A DNA stretch of 64,000 bases from Haliclona indistincta (taxonomy: Eukaryota > Porifera > Demospongiae > Haplosclerida > Chalinidae), in assembly GCA_964017065.1 (NCBI GenBank), contig OZ024786.1, positions 11,536,002 to 11,600,001 on the forward strand. The letters run 5' to 3'. The position numbers were made by a program, and so were the translations under genes. The notes under the pieces are model-generated. The model was given only the letters and a program-made list of their open reading frames with translations, did not search any database and had not been told where the DNA came from. This document shows positions 24,536 to 36,215 of the stretch, in pieces (position 1 is the stretch's first letter; every line of letters begins with the position of its first letter).

Positions 24536-25434
24536 CTAGTTAGTTGGTCTAATAGCCATAATGACAGTTTTTAGAGAAACGTCTTTGCCCTTGTATCCTT
24601 CCCATGACACTCCAGGATCACCGGTGACAGTCTTTGTCGGATAGTAAGTTCCAGTTAGGCTTGCATCGCTGCAAGTCTTGTACCACCAACCACCTCTCGA
24701 TGCACAGTCACTGCTAAACGCCCTGCCATTGTGATCAGTTGCGAACGTGTCGCTGTAGACGGTGCTGTTAGACTGATTGAAATTTCCCACCGTTATAGTG
24801 TAGTCTGAGGCGCGGTCACCAACTATGAAGTAGTTGTATCTTGCGTGTGCCCACGTCTTTCGTGGCTCCCAATCGGAATTGGAATTCGGCACTTCGTAGC
24901 TCTCCATTCCGATCCATAGTTCCATGGGGGCGCTTTTTGTAAGACATCTGATTCTCTCCAAGCCCAGCCAAAAATTGTGATTGTACATCCCGAATCCAGA
25001 TCGATATTTTTCTAGTCCAACTTTAAAATCCAGTGAACCGTCGATTCTCCGGCTGATGACCGTCCAGCCGCCTCCTGCCAGTTTCATATCACAGTAGACA
25101 ACAAAATCGCCTCTCATTGGATCGGGATTTATCATATAGAGTCCGGACACCGGCTGCATGTTTGCAGCAGTCATCTCGTCGTAAATCTCCTTGCAGTTCT
25201 TTTTTGGAATACCTACAGCGGGCCGGCTTGCATGTAAAATACAATCCTGTCAAAGAATCGGTACTTACACATTCCTAAGTTCTGTATCACAGTTGATGGA
25301 GACAAATCGTCCCCGAGCTCTCTTCGGCGTGCTGTAGTATCACCGTCACCCTCTTCACGTCGTGACACTGAAGCTGCGTCCGTCAATGCATTGATGATTA
25401 GCAATGCAAAAACAAGGACTTGGCTGGAATACAT
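24536..25434 (-). CDS. secreted fibrinogen-domain (FReD) protein, copy A
   Basis: Two exons on the minus strand: 25434-25269 (ATG at 25434) and 25212-24536 (stop TAG), with a 56-bp intron; 280 residues. An N-terminal signal peptide (MYSSQVLVFALLIINALTDA) is followed by a short basic linker (TARRRELGDD) and a fibrinogen C-terminal domain filling exon 2: NCKEIYDEM, GDFVVYCDM, GGGWTVISRR, NFWLGLERI, GGWWYKTC, then LKTVIMAIRP. The two standard FReD disulphide pairs can be placed. The usual DxDND calcium loop before CA..GGWWY is not seen; ATDHNGRAFSSDCA is there instead. FReDs are typically secreted lectin-like recognition proteins (ficolin or tachylectin type), but the ligand is unknown here. Copy B at 28776 is a close paralogue. 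Confidence 0.88.
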
Positions 25435-25482
25435 TTGTGATCTTTGTAGTGAAATTATTTTTGTCTTTCGCCGTAGTCGAGA

Positions 25483-25533
25483 GTTTTATACTCGCACCAG
25501 GTGTGAACTGTGACGTCATAAGTATCTCACGTG
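25483..25533 (-). promoter_or_regulatory. FReD-A proximal promoter: TATA box, CRE and CACGTG
   Basis: Reading upstream from the ATG on the minus strand: TATAAAAC (25483-25490), a palindromic CRE TGACGTCA (25511-25518) and CACGTG (25528-25533). All three recur at matching spacing in copy B, while surrounding bases have changed. The TATA box is about 50 bp from the ATG, which gives a short 5' UTR. Confidence 0.6.
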
Positions 25534-25964
25534 ACCTCCATTTAGAAGTTTCATTACAATACTTTTTGAAGGTTAGAGTGTAAAGTGTCACCACGTCATT
25601 GGTATTTATTCACACAATGGAGTATGATCAAAGACTTAATGTCCTTTTAGTGCATTAGTACTCCACCCTTTACAATCTACGGTCTGCGATTTACGCTTTA
25701 CCATGTAGGAGTAATATAGTAGTATGTTTTTCTTTTAATACACAAAGATATGTTAGTGTATGAAGCCTACATTAGTGTATATTCAAATTACTTGACGGTA
25801 ATTTCAAAATAATTTACTAGATATCTTACGTAATTGTGAACTTGCTTTGAGTTACTTCATAAGAAAATTTTACACCCAAAATAGGTTTGATTTGATAGAT
25901 CCTGTGACTGTTATTACGAATTAATCTTTCTTTTAAAATTGTCGTTTGACAAAAATAGGTTGGA

Positions 25965-26559
25965 CCAAGGGCGTATAGAGAAAGAGGGCATGCAACCGTC
26001 AATCACTCCGTAGGATAGCGAAATATTTATTGTTACTAAAATTAGAAGTTACGCCCATCAATTACTGACGTAGCAAAAAGTAGGCGGTAACAAATGACGC
26101 TTAATATTTTTCAGATCCATGAACCAGCCTACCCGAGCCTACCTACGCCGCGCCTAGGCAACGTGTCCCGCGATCTCAGGCACAGCGACGCATACCAGTC
26201 CTACGCCGGTGTTCTCCTGGCGCCTTTGTCGTCTACGTGTTTGAATAGTGTAATGGCCTCCAGCTTGAAGAATGCGTGACTAGTGTGCCTTCCCTCGCGC
26301 ATTTAGCAACAAGCAATCGTCTAGCGGTTACAGACAAGGGCGAGCAGCTACTACTGTCACTACGTCGCCGTTTAGATACAGGTGTACCTGGCTACCTGCA
26401 CTAGCCATTTCTGCACTCTCCGCATACGCTCTGACGTATGCACTGTATACTAAAAGTATACGGAGTTTAATTGATGTTTATTTTTAGTAACAATAAGTAT
26501 TTCGCTATCCTACGGGAGTAATTGACAGTTGCATGCCCTCTTTCTCTATACGCCCTTGG
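25965..26559. mobile_element. 595-bp TIR element with 5-bp target duplication TTGGA
   Basis: The ends CCAAGGGCGTATAGAG and CTCTATACGCCCTTGG are the start of inverted repeats of about 77 bp (imperfect inside). TTGGA flanks both sides (25960-25964 and 26560-26564). The equivalent position beside FReD copy B (about 30190-30200) runs AGGTTGGCTG without the element, so the empty site is visible. No transposase is encoded; a short ORF at 26094-26279 has no recognisable features. It is a non-autonomous DNA transposon. Confidence 0.85.
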
Positions 26560-26820
26560 TTGGACGCAGTTTTACATGGATTCTTTGTAATCATTGAAAA
26601 TCTCTACAAATTGCTGAATGAACATAGAAAATTTTGTATAGCTGTTCAGTTTTTGTGTGCACCCAACAATTCTTTGCTACTTTCAAATTTATAATCATAA
26701 GTAGATCAATAGTATAGACAATTGTGCAGATTTGGTATTGCGATTGTTGAGTTAGTGCGCGTATCCATGGAAGTTGAATAGACCTTTTTACCCAGAGAGC
26801 TAAAGAATGCAATAATCAGA

Positions 26821-27553
26821 TAATTGACGTGACGTCACGACTGGAGTACATTCTTCCGCCATTTGTTACGTTAATACATTGTGGCAATGGGAAAAACTGC
26901 GTTTTGCGTAACTGTGTAGCTCTGCAACGCGGCCGAATATTCTAATTCTACTGATATCCATGGAAACTTGAAATCTTGCTCTACACAACCCTGAAGAAAA
27001 CGAGCAGCAAACTCATCCAGACGCCGAGTTACAATGCTGGCAAACAAGTAGGTGGTGGTCGTAATAATGGCTGTTTGCTAGCACGCACAGCTGATATCAC
27101 AGTCATTGCCGTTTGTTAACTAGTGTGTTGTCATGGCTGGATAGTATTCGATTAGAATGGACGACGATTAGGACTACAAGTTCGATAACATGTCCTCTTC
27201 AGATAGGTTAACCACACCTTTGCCGATTACAAGCACTGCCGTGTTTCAGTCGTCGTCCATTCTATTGTAATACTATCCACCCATGACTGGTTAACAAACG
27301 GCAAGGACTGTGATATCAGCTGTGCGTGCTAGCAAACAGCCATTATTACGACCGCCACCTACTTGTTTGCCAGCATTGTAAATCGGCGTCTGGACGAGTT
27401 TGCTGCTCGTTTTTTTCAGGGTTGTGTAGAGCAAGTTTTCAACTTTCCATGGATATCAGTTTACGCAAAACGCAGTTTTTCCCATTGCCACAATGTATTA
27501 ACGTAACAAAATGGCGGAAGAATGTACTCCAGCCATGACGTCACGTATAATTG
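26821..27553. mobile_element. long inverted-repeat foldback element
   Basis: Nearly the whole block is palindromic. The left arm (ACGTGACGTCACGACTGG, then GGAAAAACTGCGTTTTGCG, then GAGCAGCAAACTCATCC, then TGTTTGCTAGCACGCACAGC) is matched in reverse at 27294-27547. Flanking TAATTG at 26821-26826 and 27548-27553 is a candidate 6-bp target duplication. No protein domain is recognised. Confidence 0.75.
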
Positions 27554-28373
27554 GGGCGAGCCTGAGCGAGCCCCACATTGATGGTGATGTGCGTCCCACG
27601 TCGCGGGGAATGTTTGTATGTATCTGGCCGCGTGGTGCGTTTGTCCTCCCTATGTTCCCGAGAAGTCACGTGGGCGTACACATTGACCGCGCCCAAGATG
27701 TAATCCTCACGTGGCGCGATTCAAAACAAGCTAGACAGCGCATTGGAGACGCGGCCTGGATCGACTTCTACAAGGTAAGAGTACTGCCAGGAAGCGACAA
27801 CGAGCAGCAGAGTCACCTGATCACAGAGCTCTACGACTGGAGTGACAACGGGAATACAAGAGCAGAGGGCTTACTGTTGTGCATATGTAGAAAAATGGGT
27901 TGTTCTTGAATTGTGCAGGACATAAATCAGCTCAGGCTCGCCCCCAGTATTTTATAAATGTACTAGTTATTGATCACCGCAACATTCCAGCTCTCAGGGT
28001 AAAAAGGTCTCGAGCCTGAGCGAGCACCACATTGATGGTGACGTACGTTCCACGTCGCGGGGAATGTTTGTATGGTATGTATCTGGCCGCGTGGTGCGTT
28101 TGTCACCTCCCTATGTTCCCGAGAAGTCACGTGCGCGTACACATTGACAGCGCCCCATGATAAAATCCTCACGTGGCGCGATTCAAAACAAGACAGCGCA
28201 TTGGAGACGCCTGGATCGACTTCTACAAAGTAAGAGTACTGCCAGGAAGCGACAACGAGCAGCAGAGTCACCTGATCACAGAGCTCTACGACTGGAGCGA
28301 CAACGGGAATACAAGAGCAGAGGGCTTACTGTTGTGCATGTGTAGAAAAATGGATTGTTCTTGAATTGTGCAG
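27554..28373 (+). repeat. two direct copies of a roughly 360-bp unit, the first flanked by inverted ends
   Basis: About 27554-27918 and 28010-28373 are nearly identical (shared words GTCGCGGGGAATGTTTG, ATTGGAGACGC, GAAGCGACAACGAGCAGC). The first copy lies between inverted GGGGCGAGCCTGAGC and GCTCAGGCTCGCCCC. Short open frames (such as QRIGDAWIDFYKVRVLPGSD) occur in both, but a 1-3 base difference moves the start, and I recognise no family. Probably a mobile repeat and not a gene. The stretch 28374-28600 shows nothing. Confidence 0.6.
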
Positions 28374-28775
28374 GAATAGTCTCCTGTTGCGTGCTATGCC
28401 CATATATTCGCATTAACAGCATCTCCGATTAGAACATTCCGGTGTGGGTGTGCTACAATTGTGAGACTGAGCGAACAATTAAACGGGTATTCACTGAACT
28501 CTAATAATTATACTAGTTCACACTGAAGTCACTAAGCCTAGCATTCACATCAATTTCTGCTCATTGCATAGCGCACAGGGTATGTGAACTCTTGTTCAAC
28601 TGATGTAACGGTCAGTAATCTACGAGTTAATACTGATTTCACTCACAGAAGCATTGATGTGAACATTAATGTACTTATTATTACAGAAAGTATTTTACGT
28701 ATGGGTTACAACACTATACACTTTAATGATTATTATTCCAATTAATAATGTCTGATTAATTAATTTTTAGCCAGC

Positions 28776-29679
28776 TCAAGTAGTTGGTCTAATAGCCATA
28801 ATGACTGTTTTTAGAGAAACGTCTTTGCCCATGTATCCTTCCCACGACACTCCAGGATCATCGGTGACAGTCTTTGTTGGATAGTAAGTTCCAGTAAGGC
28901 CGCTTGCATCGCTGCAAGTCCTGTACCACCAACCACCTCTAGATGCACAGTCACTGCGAAACGGCCTGCCATTGTGATCTGTTGCGAACGTGTCGCCGTA
29001 GACAGTGCTGTTAGATTGATTGAAATTTCCCACCGTTACAGTGTAGTGGGATGCGCGGTCACCAACTATGAAGTAGTTGTATCTCGCGTGTGCCCACGTC
29101 TTGCGTGGCTCCCAATCGGAATAGGAATTCGGCACTTCGTAGCTCTCCATTCCGATCCATAGTTCCATGGGGGCGCTTTTTGTAAGACATGTTATTCTCT
29201 CCAAGCCCAGCCAAAAATTGTGATTAAACATCCCGAATCCAGATTGATATTTTTCTATTTCAACTTTAAAATCCAGTGAACCGTCGATTCTCCGGCTGAT
29301 GACCGTCCAGCCGCCTCCTGCCAGTTTCATATCACAGTAGACAACAAAATCGCCTTTCATAGGATCGGGATTTATCATATAGAGTCCGGACACCGGCTGC
29401 ATGTTTGCAGCAGTCATCTCGTCGTAAATCTCCTTGCAGTTCTTTCTCGGAATAACTACAGCAGACGTGCATGTAAAATACAATCCAGGCAAAGAACCGG
29501 TACTTACACTTTCCTAAGTTCTGTATCACGGTTGATGGAGACAAATCGTCTCCGAGCTCTCTTCGGCGTGCAGTAGTGATAGTATCGCCATCATCGTCTT
29601 CTCGTCGCGACACTGAAGCTGCGTCCGTCAATGCATTGATGATTAGCAATGCAAAAACAAGGACTTGGCTGGAATACAT
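28776..29679 (-). CDS. secreted fibrinogen-domain (FReD) protein, copy B
   Basis: Minus strand, exons 29679-29508 and 29455-28776 (stop TGA), intron 52 bp, 283 residues. It has the same signal peptide as copy A, a linker with DDDGDTITTARRR, and a full FReD (NCKEIYDEM, GGGWTVISRR, NFWLGLERI, GGWWYRTC). It differs from A by scattered substitutions, one extra residue near SDASGLTG, and a different last residue. Flanking DNA on both sides is homologous to copy A, so the pair arose by a direct tandem duplication. As in A, the canonical DxDND calcium loop is not visible. Confidence 0.88.
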
Positions 29680-29725
29680 TTGTGATCTCTGTAGTGAAAT
29701 GATTGTAGTCTTTCCCCATATAGGG

Positions 29726-29778
29726 CTTTTATACTCGCGCCAGGTGTGAACTATGTGACGTCATAAGCACCTCACGTG
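29726..29778 (-). promoter_or_regulatory. FReD-B proximal promoter: TATA box, CRE and CACGTG
   Basis: TATAAAAG (minus strand, 29726-29733), TGACGTCA (29756-29763) and CACGTG (29773-29778) are in the same order and near-identical spacing as in copy A. Both copies also keep a CACCTGG word between the TATA box and the CRE. Confidence 0.6.
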
Positions 29779-29799
29779 ACTAACGTTAGCCAAAAAGAG

Positions 29800-30420
29800 C
29801 GTTTACAGAGGTTTTATTACTTCTTGAAGATTTGAGTGTAAAGCGTCACCATGTCACTGGTATTTATTCACACAATGGAGCATCATCAAAGACTTAATCT
29901 CATTTTAACGCATTAGTGCTCCACCCCGGGCCTTACCATCGATCTACGCTTTGCGGTTTACGCTTTACCATTGTAGGGAGTAATAAAACTGCCGCAGTTT
30001 GTTTTTCTTTTAAAGTGTACGGAGCCTTCATTAGTGTATATTTTGACAGTAATTTCAAAATAATTTACTATCTTACGTAATAATTATTGTCAACTTGCGT
30101 TGATAAGAAAATTCTACACCAAAAAAGGTTTGATTTGATAGATCCTGTGACAAATTAATCTTACTTTGAAAATTGGCTTTTGACAAAAATAGGTTGGCTG
30201 TAGATTTACTGTACGAGGATTCTCTGCAATAGAATGTCACTACAAATTTCCGGAAATTTACACTTTCATGCTTCTATGAACATAAGGATAATTTTGAAGC
30301 TGTTCAGTTTTGCGCGCACCCAACAATTCTTTGCTACTTTCAAATGTATAATCATAAGTAGACCAACAGTGTGAACAGACCAAACAATAATTCAGTACAT
30401 GCCGCCATAATTTTATAATA
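29800..30420. repeat. family A repeat and homology to the FReD-A upstream flank
   Basis: Bases 29800-29995 are a dispersed family-A copy. From about 30000 to 30400 the sequence matches 25700-25960 and then 26565-26720, interrupted in the other copy by the 595-bp transposon. This marks the upstream end of the FReD duplication. Confidence 0.7.
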
Positions 30421-32940
30421 TTGCAGATTTGGTGTCAGGCTAACTATAGATGAGCGTTGCAGTCAGTGTTTACTCAACAAATCATGTTGTTATTTGCTGA
30501 CATGTAACTTGCCTACTGTGTTTGTCAACAAGTACTCCCACTATAGCAAAAGACGATAATTTGCCAAAGTCACCACATAATTGGAAAAAGTTTGGCACTG
30601 GGAATGCACTTGATTAGACTCTATACAAAACAATTGTTGTTTTAATTAGCTGGAGTTATTTGGTAAGGATAAACATTGACTGTACCTCCTCATCTTAATT
30701 CGATTATTCAACTTCCATGCCAGTTTATCAAATTATATGTCTTTAGGGTTACAGTTGTTGTATGGAGTTAATAGCATGCTAATGGGCATAATTGTCGTGT
30801 AGTAGTAGTCAAATATAATTTGCTTGCTATTATGTAATCATGAACCACACAATAAACATGTTGTGCTTTCAGTAACCAGAGTGGGCGTGTACATCAAGGG
30901 TTTCAATTCCAATTTCAGTGACGGTATGCCATGATGTGTTGTGTTGACTCAATGTTCCAAACATGATGCGGACTGATCACAAATCATTGTAATTGACATT
31001 TCACTCTTCGAGTACGAAGGATAAAAATTTCTCTGTAAAAATGGGCAAATAGAAATTAATGTTAATCAACAGCATACTTTTGAATGCTCAATATAAAATT
31101 ACCGACAAAATTCTCAATTTCAGCTTTGGAATGTATTATCCTACTAATCTTTGTGCTCTATTGTGTTCAGTCTCTGTAGACACTTTGTGATAGAACGAGT
31201 GTTTTATTTCTAGAATAAACAGCAGGTTTTTAGCAATACTGAGTTTTTTTAGAACACATTCATGCATGTATTTATTCTTCAATCATGTGAATAAAGAATT
31301 TGCGACTGCAGAGACATTCATATACAGAGGTTAATGAGCAACCCAGAAACATTGAAATAAAAATAATGAAGTGCTAGAAGACAAATGATCGAGATTAAAT
31401 TTGTCTGATAAATCCATAAAGCTCATTCTGGCTAAACTAGCACATGAGTTTAAGTTAATCAACATCATTTTTTATTATAGCTAGCTAAGCTAAAATACCA
31501 AAAATGCAAGAAAGACGGTGCATAATTTGAAAATGGCGCGCCCGCCTTTGCAGTGGGTGTGGTCTAAATTCAGAAGGCGTGTCTTCGCGAGCAGCTAGCA
31601 GCTACAAGTACAAGACGCTTTCAATAATAGGAAACTGCTTCAGCTTGGGACCTCTCGAGTGACGAAGAGTGAACCTATGGCAGCACCAGTGAGCAGAAAT
31701 TCTTGCTAGTTATCAAGCATGACTGAACGAGCGATGAGATCGCATTCAGCACATGCACACGTGGTACAAAGCTGACCTTAACGTGACCGAGTACAGAGGG
31801 CACTGTGTATAAACCATACTCTTGACCAGAAACCATAGTAAGTCCAGATACTACCATGGATATGGTGATTTTAACTCAAAGTGCATGCATCCATTTTTCT
31901 TTCGGAAGGCATGAAGAAATAATTGAGGGGTACGACACGAGTGAAATCACAGCTGAAATCACCGTATTTTCTCAGCATGCTAATCATTCTCCCCCTGTAT
32001 ACCACCACCCACGCTTAATTGAAGCACTGAAAATCACTGAAACCTTGTACAGGAAATCACTCCCATGCCATATACCCCAATTTAGTTTTGAATATGAGAA
32101 AATTCACATTTTTACCCAAGTGCACAGCCATTTCACGGGAAGTGAATAGCATAAATTATCTCAGGGAAAGTGACAAAAATTGACACAGAAGGCAAAAACT
32201 TGGTGACATGTACATGTACATGTACTTAATTTTCTTCTTTGATGTTTAGGTTTGTGCGGTTTGCTGGTGTTTGATGAGGTAGAAGAAAAATGAACTTAAT
32301 GATTGTGATGATCAAGTGCTGAAGGTATGATACACGTTCATTTTCTATGGTGTTGTAGAAACTAGCTAATCCATACCTCTAAGATGTGGATACTACATTA
32401 TGGCGGACATTTGCACAGGCATAGAGATATGTGTTTCAGTGCATACCGTATTTCTTCAAAAATATTCGGCACAAATAAATAATTTCAGATTTGCTTGCCC
32501 AATATTTGGAAGTAATTGTGGCAGAAGTTCCATAAGCGCTGAATATTGGAGGTGTGCCAATGAGCATGTGTTTGAACGAGAACGAGTCTACAGCTCTTTT
32601 CCATGAAGTACAGGACTTTTCACGTCGGGCTGTTGGCTTACTATGACAAAGAACCAAAGCATTTGCCGAAATGTCGAGGTTTAGTACGCATTTCAGCGAC
32701 TAGGTGCCGATAAATAAGGGATGCCGAACCCCGAAATACGGTATTTCTACCTCTGATATGCAGACATCCTGTAATTTGAAAAATTTTTGTACAAGTGGTG
32801 TCTGGACTAGGAGGCTCCAGTATACTGCAGACCTCAAACATGGGCTATAGTCGTGGTGCATCGTCTGGTACAGCAATTAGAGGTTTGTCGAAGCATCAAG
32901 ACTACATACGTTATGGTTGTATTGGTTTATGAAGTGTCTG
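30420..32940. other. intergenic stretch, no convincing gene
   Basis: AT-rich DNA without splice-supported coding potential or a recognised element. The longest ATG ORF is 31856-32149 (97 codons, good Kozak context CCATGG), but its sequence is low in family signal and has no homologue I recognise. A GC-rich patch around 31530-31600 (TGGCGCGCCCGCC) could be part of a mobile element or promoter. Confidence 0.5.
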
Positions 32941-33116
32941 TATACTGTGGAACGCCTCTTAGAGAACACCCCTCATCCCTCTGTAATGGACATTTTCTGA
33001 ATCCCAAATATAACCCACATAATGTATAATAAACCCCTGACCAGAGGACACCCTCTCTATAATGGACAATTTTGTTGGTCCCAATGGTGTCCGCCTTAGA
33101 GAGGTTCCACTGTATA
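32941..33116. repeat. 176-bp TIR MITE-like element
   Basis: The ends TATACTGTGGAACGCCTCT and AGAGGTTCCACTGTATA are imperfect inverted repeats. The interior has CTCTATAATGGACA-type words. A related end sequence occurs beside the scaffold gap at about 56505-56566 (GGTTCCACTGTA), so this is a family. Confidence 0.65.
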
Positions 33117-34070
33117 GCAAATTTCACTTCCGGTTGAAAACTAGTGTAGCGTTGCATGTATGCCGTACAGTTCATACTGCCTACTGTTGCAATTGGACAC
33201 AATATGTAATTTTTAAGCAGAAGTGAAATCTGGTCTAATTCTTATAATAGTAATTTTATTATGCTGTGAACGTTCCTCAACTTAGCATGAATGGATCTTG
33301 CCTGGGATCTGGTGGCTGTGTCATTGGACGGTTGTGGTTACCAATGTATGTGGATATCTCCGTCCTCTCACTCAAGACAAGTAGCTTATCCACCACAGAA
33401 GCCTAGGTAATGCTAATTGTTGGGTTGTGCCTGGCTATGTTTTGGTCTAGTGCATAAGTGGATGTTTACACAATACTGCAAATTACAAAAGGGTAGCGCT
33501 AGGTACAGTGTCTATGTCGCATTACATCACCATTACGTATGATGACGTGACGTTGTGTTTAACCCCGCCCCTAAACGTGACGTTGTTGTTGGGATTTAGT
33601 AAGCCCGCCCCTAAACCACACCTTTTGTCAAGAAGATAAAGTGCAGAGCCAAGTTCTAAGAGTCTGAGATCAAGTAGTCAACTGCCAATGGAGGCAACTA
33701 GGATTACTGGAGCTTGGAGAGGTGGTGCCTGGTCCCTGTACGGTACAATGCTGTCATGGTGATCTCTTGTGCTGCTATGATCTGAGCGCGGATCTCGAGT
33801 GTCTGAACCGCCGGTGGCAGACCTGACAAAGGTAAAGCTATGTGTTGTTGGTAGACTGCTGTACATGCTCAGAGTAGGATACACTCTGGTCTAACGAGTA
33901 TGTCTCATACTTAGAGTAGTTGTCTTGAATGTAGTGTTGTAGTAACTGCCGTAGATCTGTGTGGTGGGTGTCAGTCTAATGTACTATTTTGATCATGCTA
34001 AATCAGTTCTTGATCGGCTGATCTGCTCCAAAATGCGCTCTTGATTTCTTGACTCTTGCTGTTAGCAAGA
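33117..34070. other. intergenic stretch
   Basis: No gene recognised. Around 33530-33620 there are two CCCCGCCCCTAAAC-like GC boxes and several TGACG words close together, which could be promoter-like, but no downstream ORF supports a gene. Confidence 0.3.
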
Positions 34071-34074
34071 GTAA

Positions 34075-35210
34075 ATAATAGAAGAGAGAGTATCCAACTC
34101 CAATATACCCGTCAGGGACACTCTCGGGAAAGTAACGTGACCAGCACGCGAGCAGATGACGTTTATCACTATCAATTATTCATCGTGTAACGTCATGGCT
34201 TAGTACGCGGGCCCGCAATCGCAACAGCACTTGAAAGTCAAAGCTATCATTTTCATTGACAACAAGTCGGATGCGTACTGTAAACCCTGCAGGTGGATGC
34301 CTGTACCACAGTTTGGAATCCACCAGAAGATGCATGGCTACCTTTGGTCACGTTGCGTCCCACACGAAAGTTAAGCCACCCACCATATTCTTTTTCTCCA
34401 GCAGTGTTTAAGGGTGCAGTGTCATGCCCACGCATGTATTTTGGCTGGTTGCTAGGGGACTGTATCTCAGAAACTACTGCTGATATTCCAAGAAACCAAA
34501 GACCTATGCTACAAGACTGGCGAAGGCTGTACACATTGCAAACTATGAGCGCTGAAAGTGCCTGATGGAAACGTGACGGGCGCGGCTAGATACAACGCTT
34601 AGGCTAATAAAACTTTCGTTCACTCAGGCAGTAGAACTTCAGATTTTGGATATATACGTACTTCAACAAGGCGAAGGCAGTAACGTAGAGTTTTTTCCGT
34701 GTATTGTGCTTGAAAGTGCGATTATGAGCTGCTTACCTCGTGGTTTTCCTACTTAGAGGGTGTTTATTTAAAAAAACTCTACGTTATGGTCTTTATCTGG
34801 TCGCTAATAGTCATATATCCAAGTTTGGGTCTATTCTGAAGGCCACAGACAGACTTTTATTGAGGAATGTGTTATTGGTGACCTTGCCCGGCTACTGTCA
34901 ATCATTCTTATGCTTAACGTGCTTATACAAACAGTGAATATCATTTGTGGTGTTAAGGCAGAAATAAAACTATCTGGTGAAAGGCTGGCTGCTCGCTTTG
35001 CCTGTGGAACGGAGTCGCTTGCTGCTTCTGCTGTTTATAGCTTCAAGGTGTAGGCGGCACAGCAACAAGCTACGTAGTCAAGATTTTTACTGCCACATAT
35101 ACATCAGATTACGTCGATTTGCTCGCGTGCGTGTCACGTTACTTTCCCGAGAGTCTCCCTGACGGGTATATTGGAGTTGGATACTCTTTTTTCTATTATT
35201 TACTGTTGCT
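34075..35210. mobile_element. 1.14-kb TIR element
   Basis: The left end AGTAAATAATAGAA, then TATCCAACTCCAATATACCC, is matched in inverse near 35130-35205. Arms are about 100 bp and reach CTCTCGGGAAAGTAACGTGA. GTTA flanks both sides (34071-34074 and 35211-35214), a candidate target duplication. A second inverted pair lies inside (AACGTAGAGTTTTTT near 34682 and its complement near 34770). Short ORFs inside have no recognised family. Confidence 0.75.
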
Positions 35211-35341
35211 GTTAGGCGATCTAGATCCATTAATATTGATTTCAATTTGATCCCGGTCGCGGCCGCAAGTACAGGGTACATTGTACCCCTGTCAGTACAA
35301 TATATCTGATGGAAACATGCTCTGAAGAAGCAGTTCCCAGA

Positions 35342-35481
35342 CACCACCAGCATCTTGGATGATTTCTTGTATTATCAGTTACGCAAGTGTCACAAAGTGA
35401 CTGGTGACGGGAACATGCTAAGACACTTTGTGACACTTGCGTGACTGATAATACAATAAATCATCCAAGATGCTGGTGGTG
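35342..35481. repeat. 140-nt near-perfect hairpin
   Basis: The 58-nt arms (35342-35399 and 35424-35481) pair at 56 of 58 positions around a 24-nt loop. The arm ends are CACCACCAGCATC / GATGCTGGTGGTG. It is compact enough to be a small foldback element or a long hairpin precursor of a small RNA; sequence alone cannot decide. Confidence 0.8.
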
Positions 35482-36215
35482 TAGAAGCAATCAAATGTAT
35501 GGGGAGGCAAGAGAACTTTGTCACTGCCTATTCCCTGTAAACATTTAGAATCACTATTGTTATTGTTACAAACAAAGACCTGTCTGTAGTATCTCCTCTT
35601 TTGATAACTTTTGGGCTACTCGGTCATGCGACATGTGTTTTGGGTTACTTGGTCATGTGTCATAATGACATGTGCTACGAATGTCTTGTCGATTTGGGTA
35701 GTATGCTTGGTTGAGGTGAGAGGGAATGTGATTGATAATACCTTTAGATGTGTGTTGTGGTATTAATTCAGACTCCAACCAATTTTTAATTGTCAACATA
35801 AGTGCTACCTGTCTTAAGTTAGCCTCCTCCCCAGGCCCCACCTTCTACAATTACCGAGAGAGGGCCTGGTAACACTGACGACAAAAAGCTGTCCCGAGTA
35901 CCTCACAAAATCGTGAGCAGGTTTCAGCGCGCGAAATCCATCGCACACTTTTGTTTGACATACAACGTAACTGTTCTTATACGTAAGTTCACCAAGGCTG
36001 CTCTGCTGCATTAATCTTTGTTTCATAACTTTCATTCCATTGTGGCTTATCTCAGTAGTACTAGGATGCTCTTTGTGTGCTAAAAAAAACAGCGAAAATG
36101 AACAGACATAGGCTTACGTGGCCGACAGTTTTTGTCGCGAGTGTGACAGGCTATCAAACCTCGATTGCTAATAATGAGAGGGGTGTGGCCTGGGGAGTAG
36201 GCTAGTCTTAGCAAA
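35482..36215. other. intergenic stretch
   Basis: No gene or element recognised. Short ORFs on both strands lack family features. Confidence 0.3.

Noticed and set aside
27511..28364. ORFs within the duplicated 360-bp units
   Set aside because: The frames differ between the copies, and the unit is bounded by inverted repeats, so a mobile repeat is the better explanation.
31856..32149. 97-codon ORF with a good Kozak context
   Set aside because: No recognised family, no promoter, partner exon or duplicate. ORFs of this length occur by chance in a 12-kb gene-free stretch; transcript data would be needed to revive it.
33530..33620. GC-box and TGACG cluster as a promoter
   Set aside because: No downstream coding sequence or conserved copy supports it; left as a weak note only.
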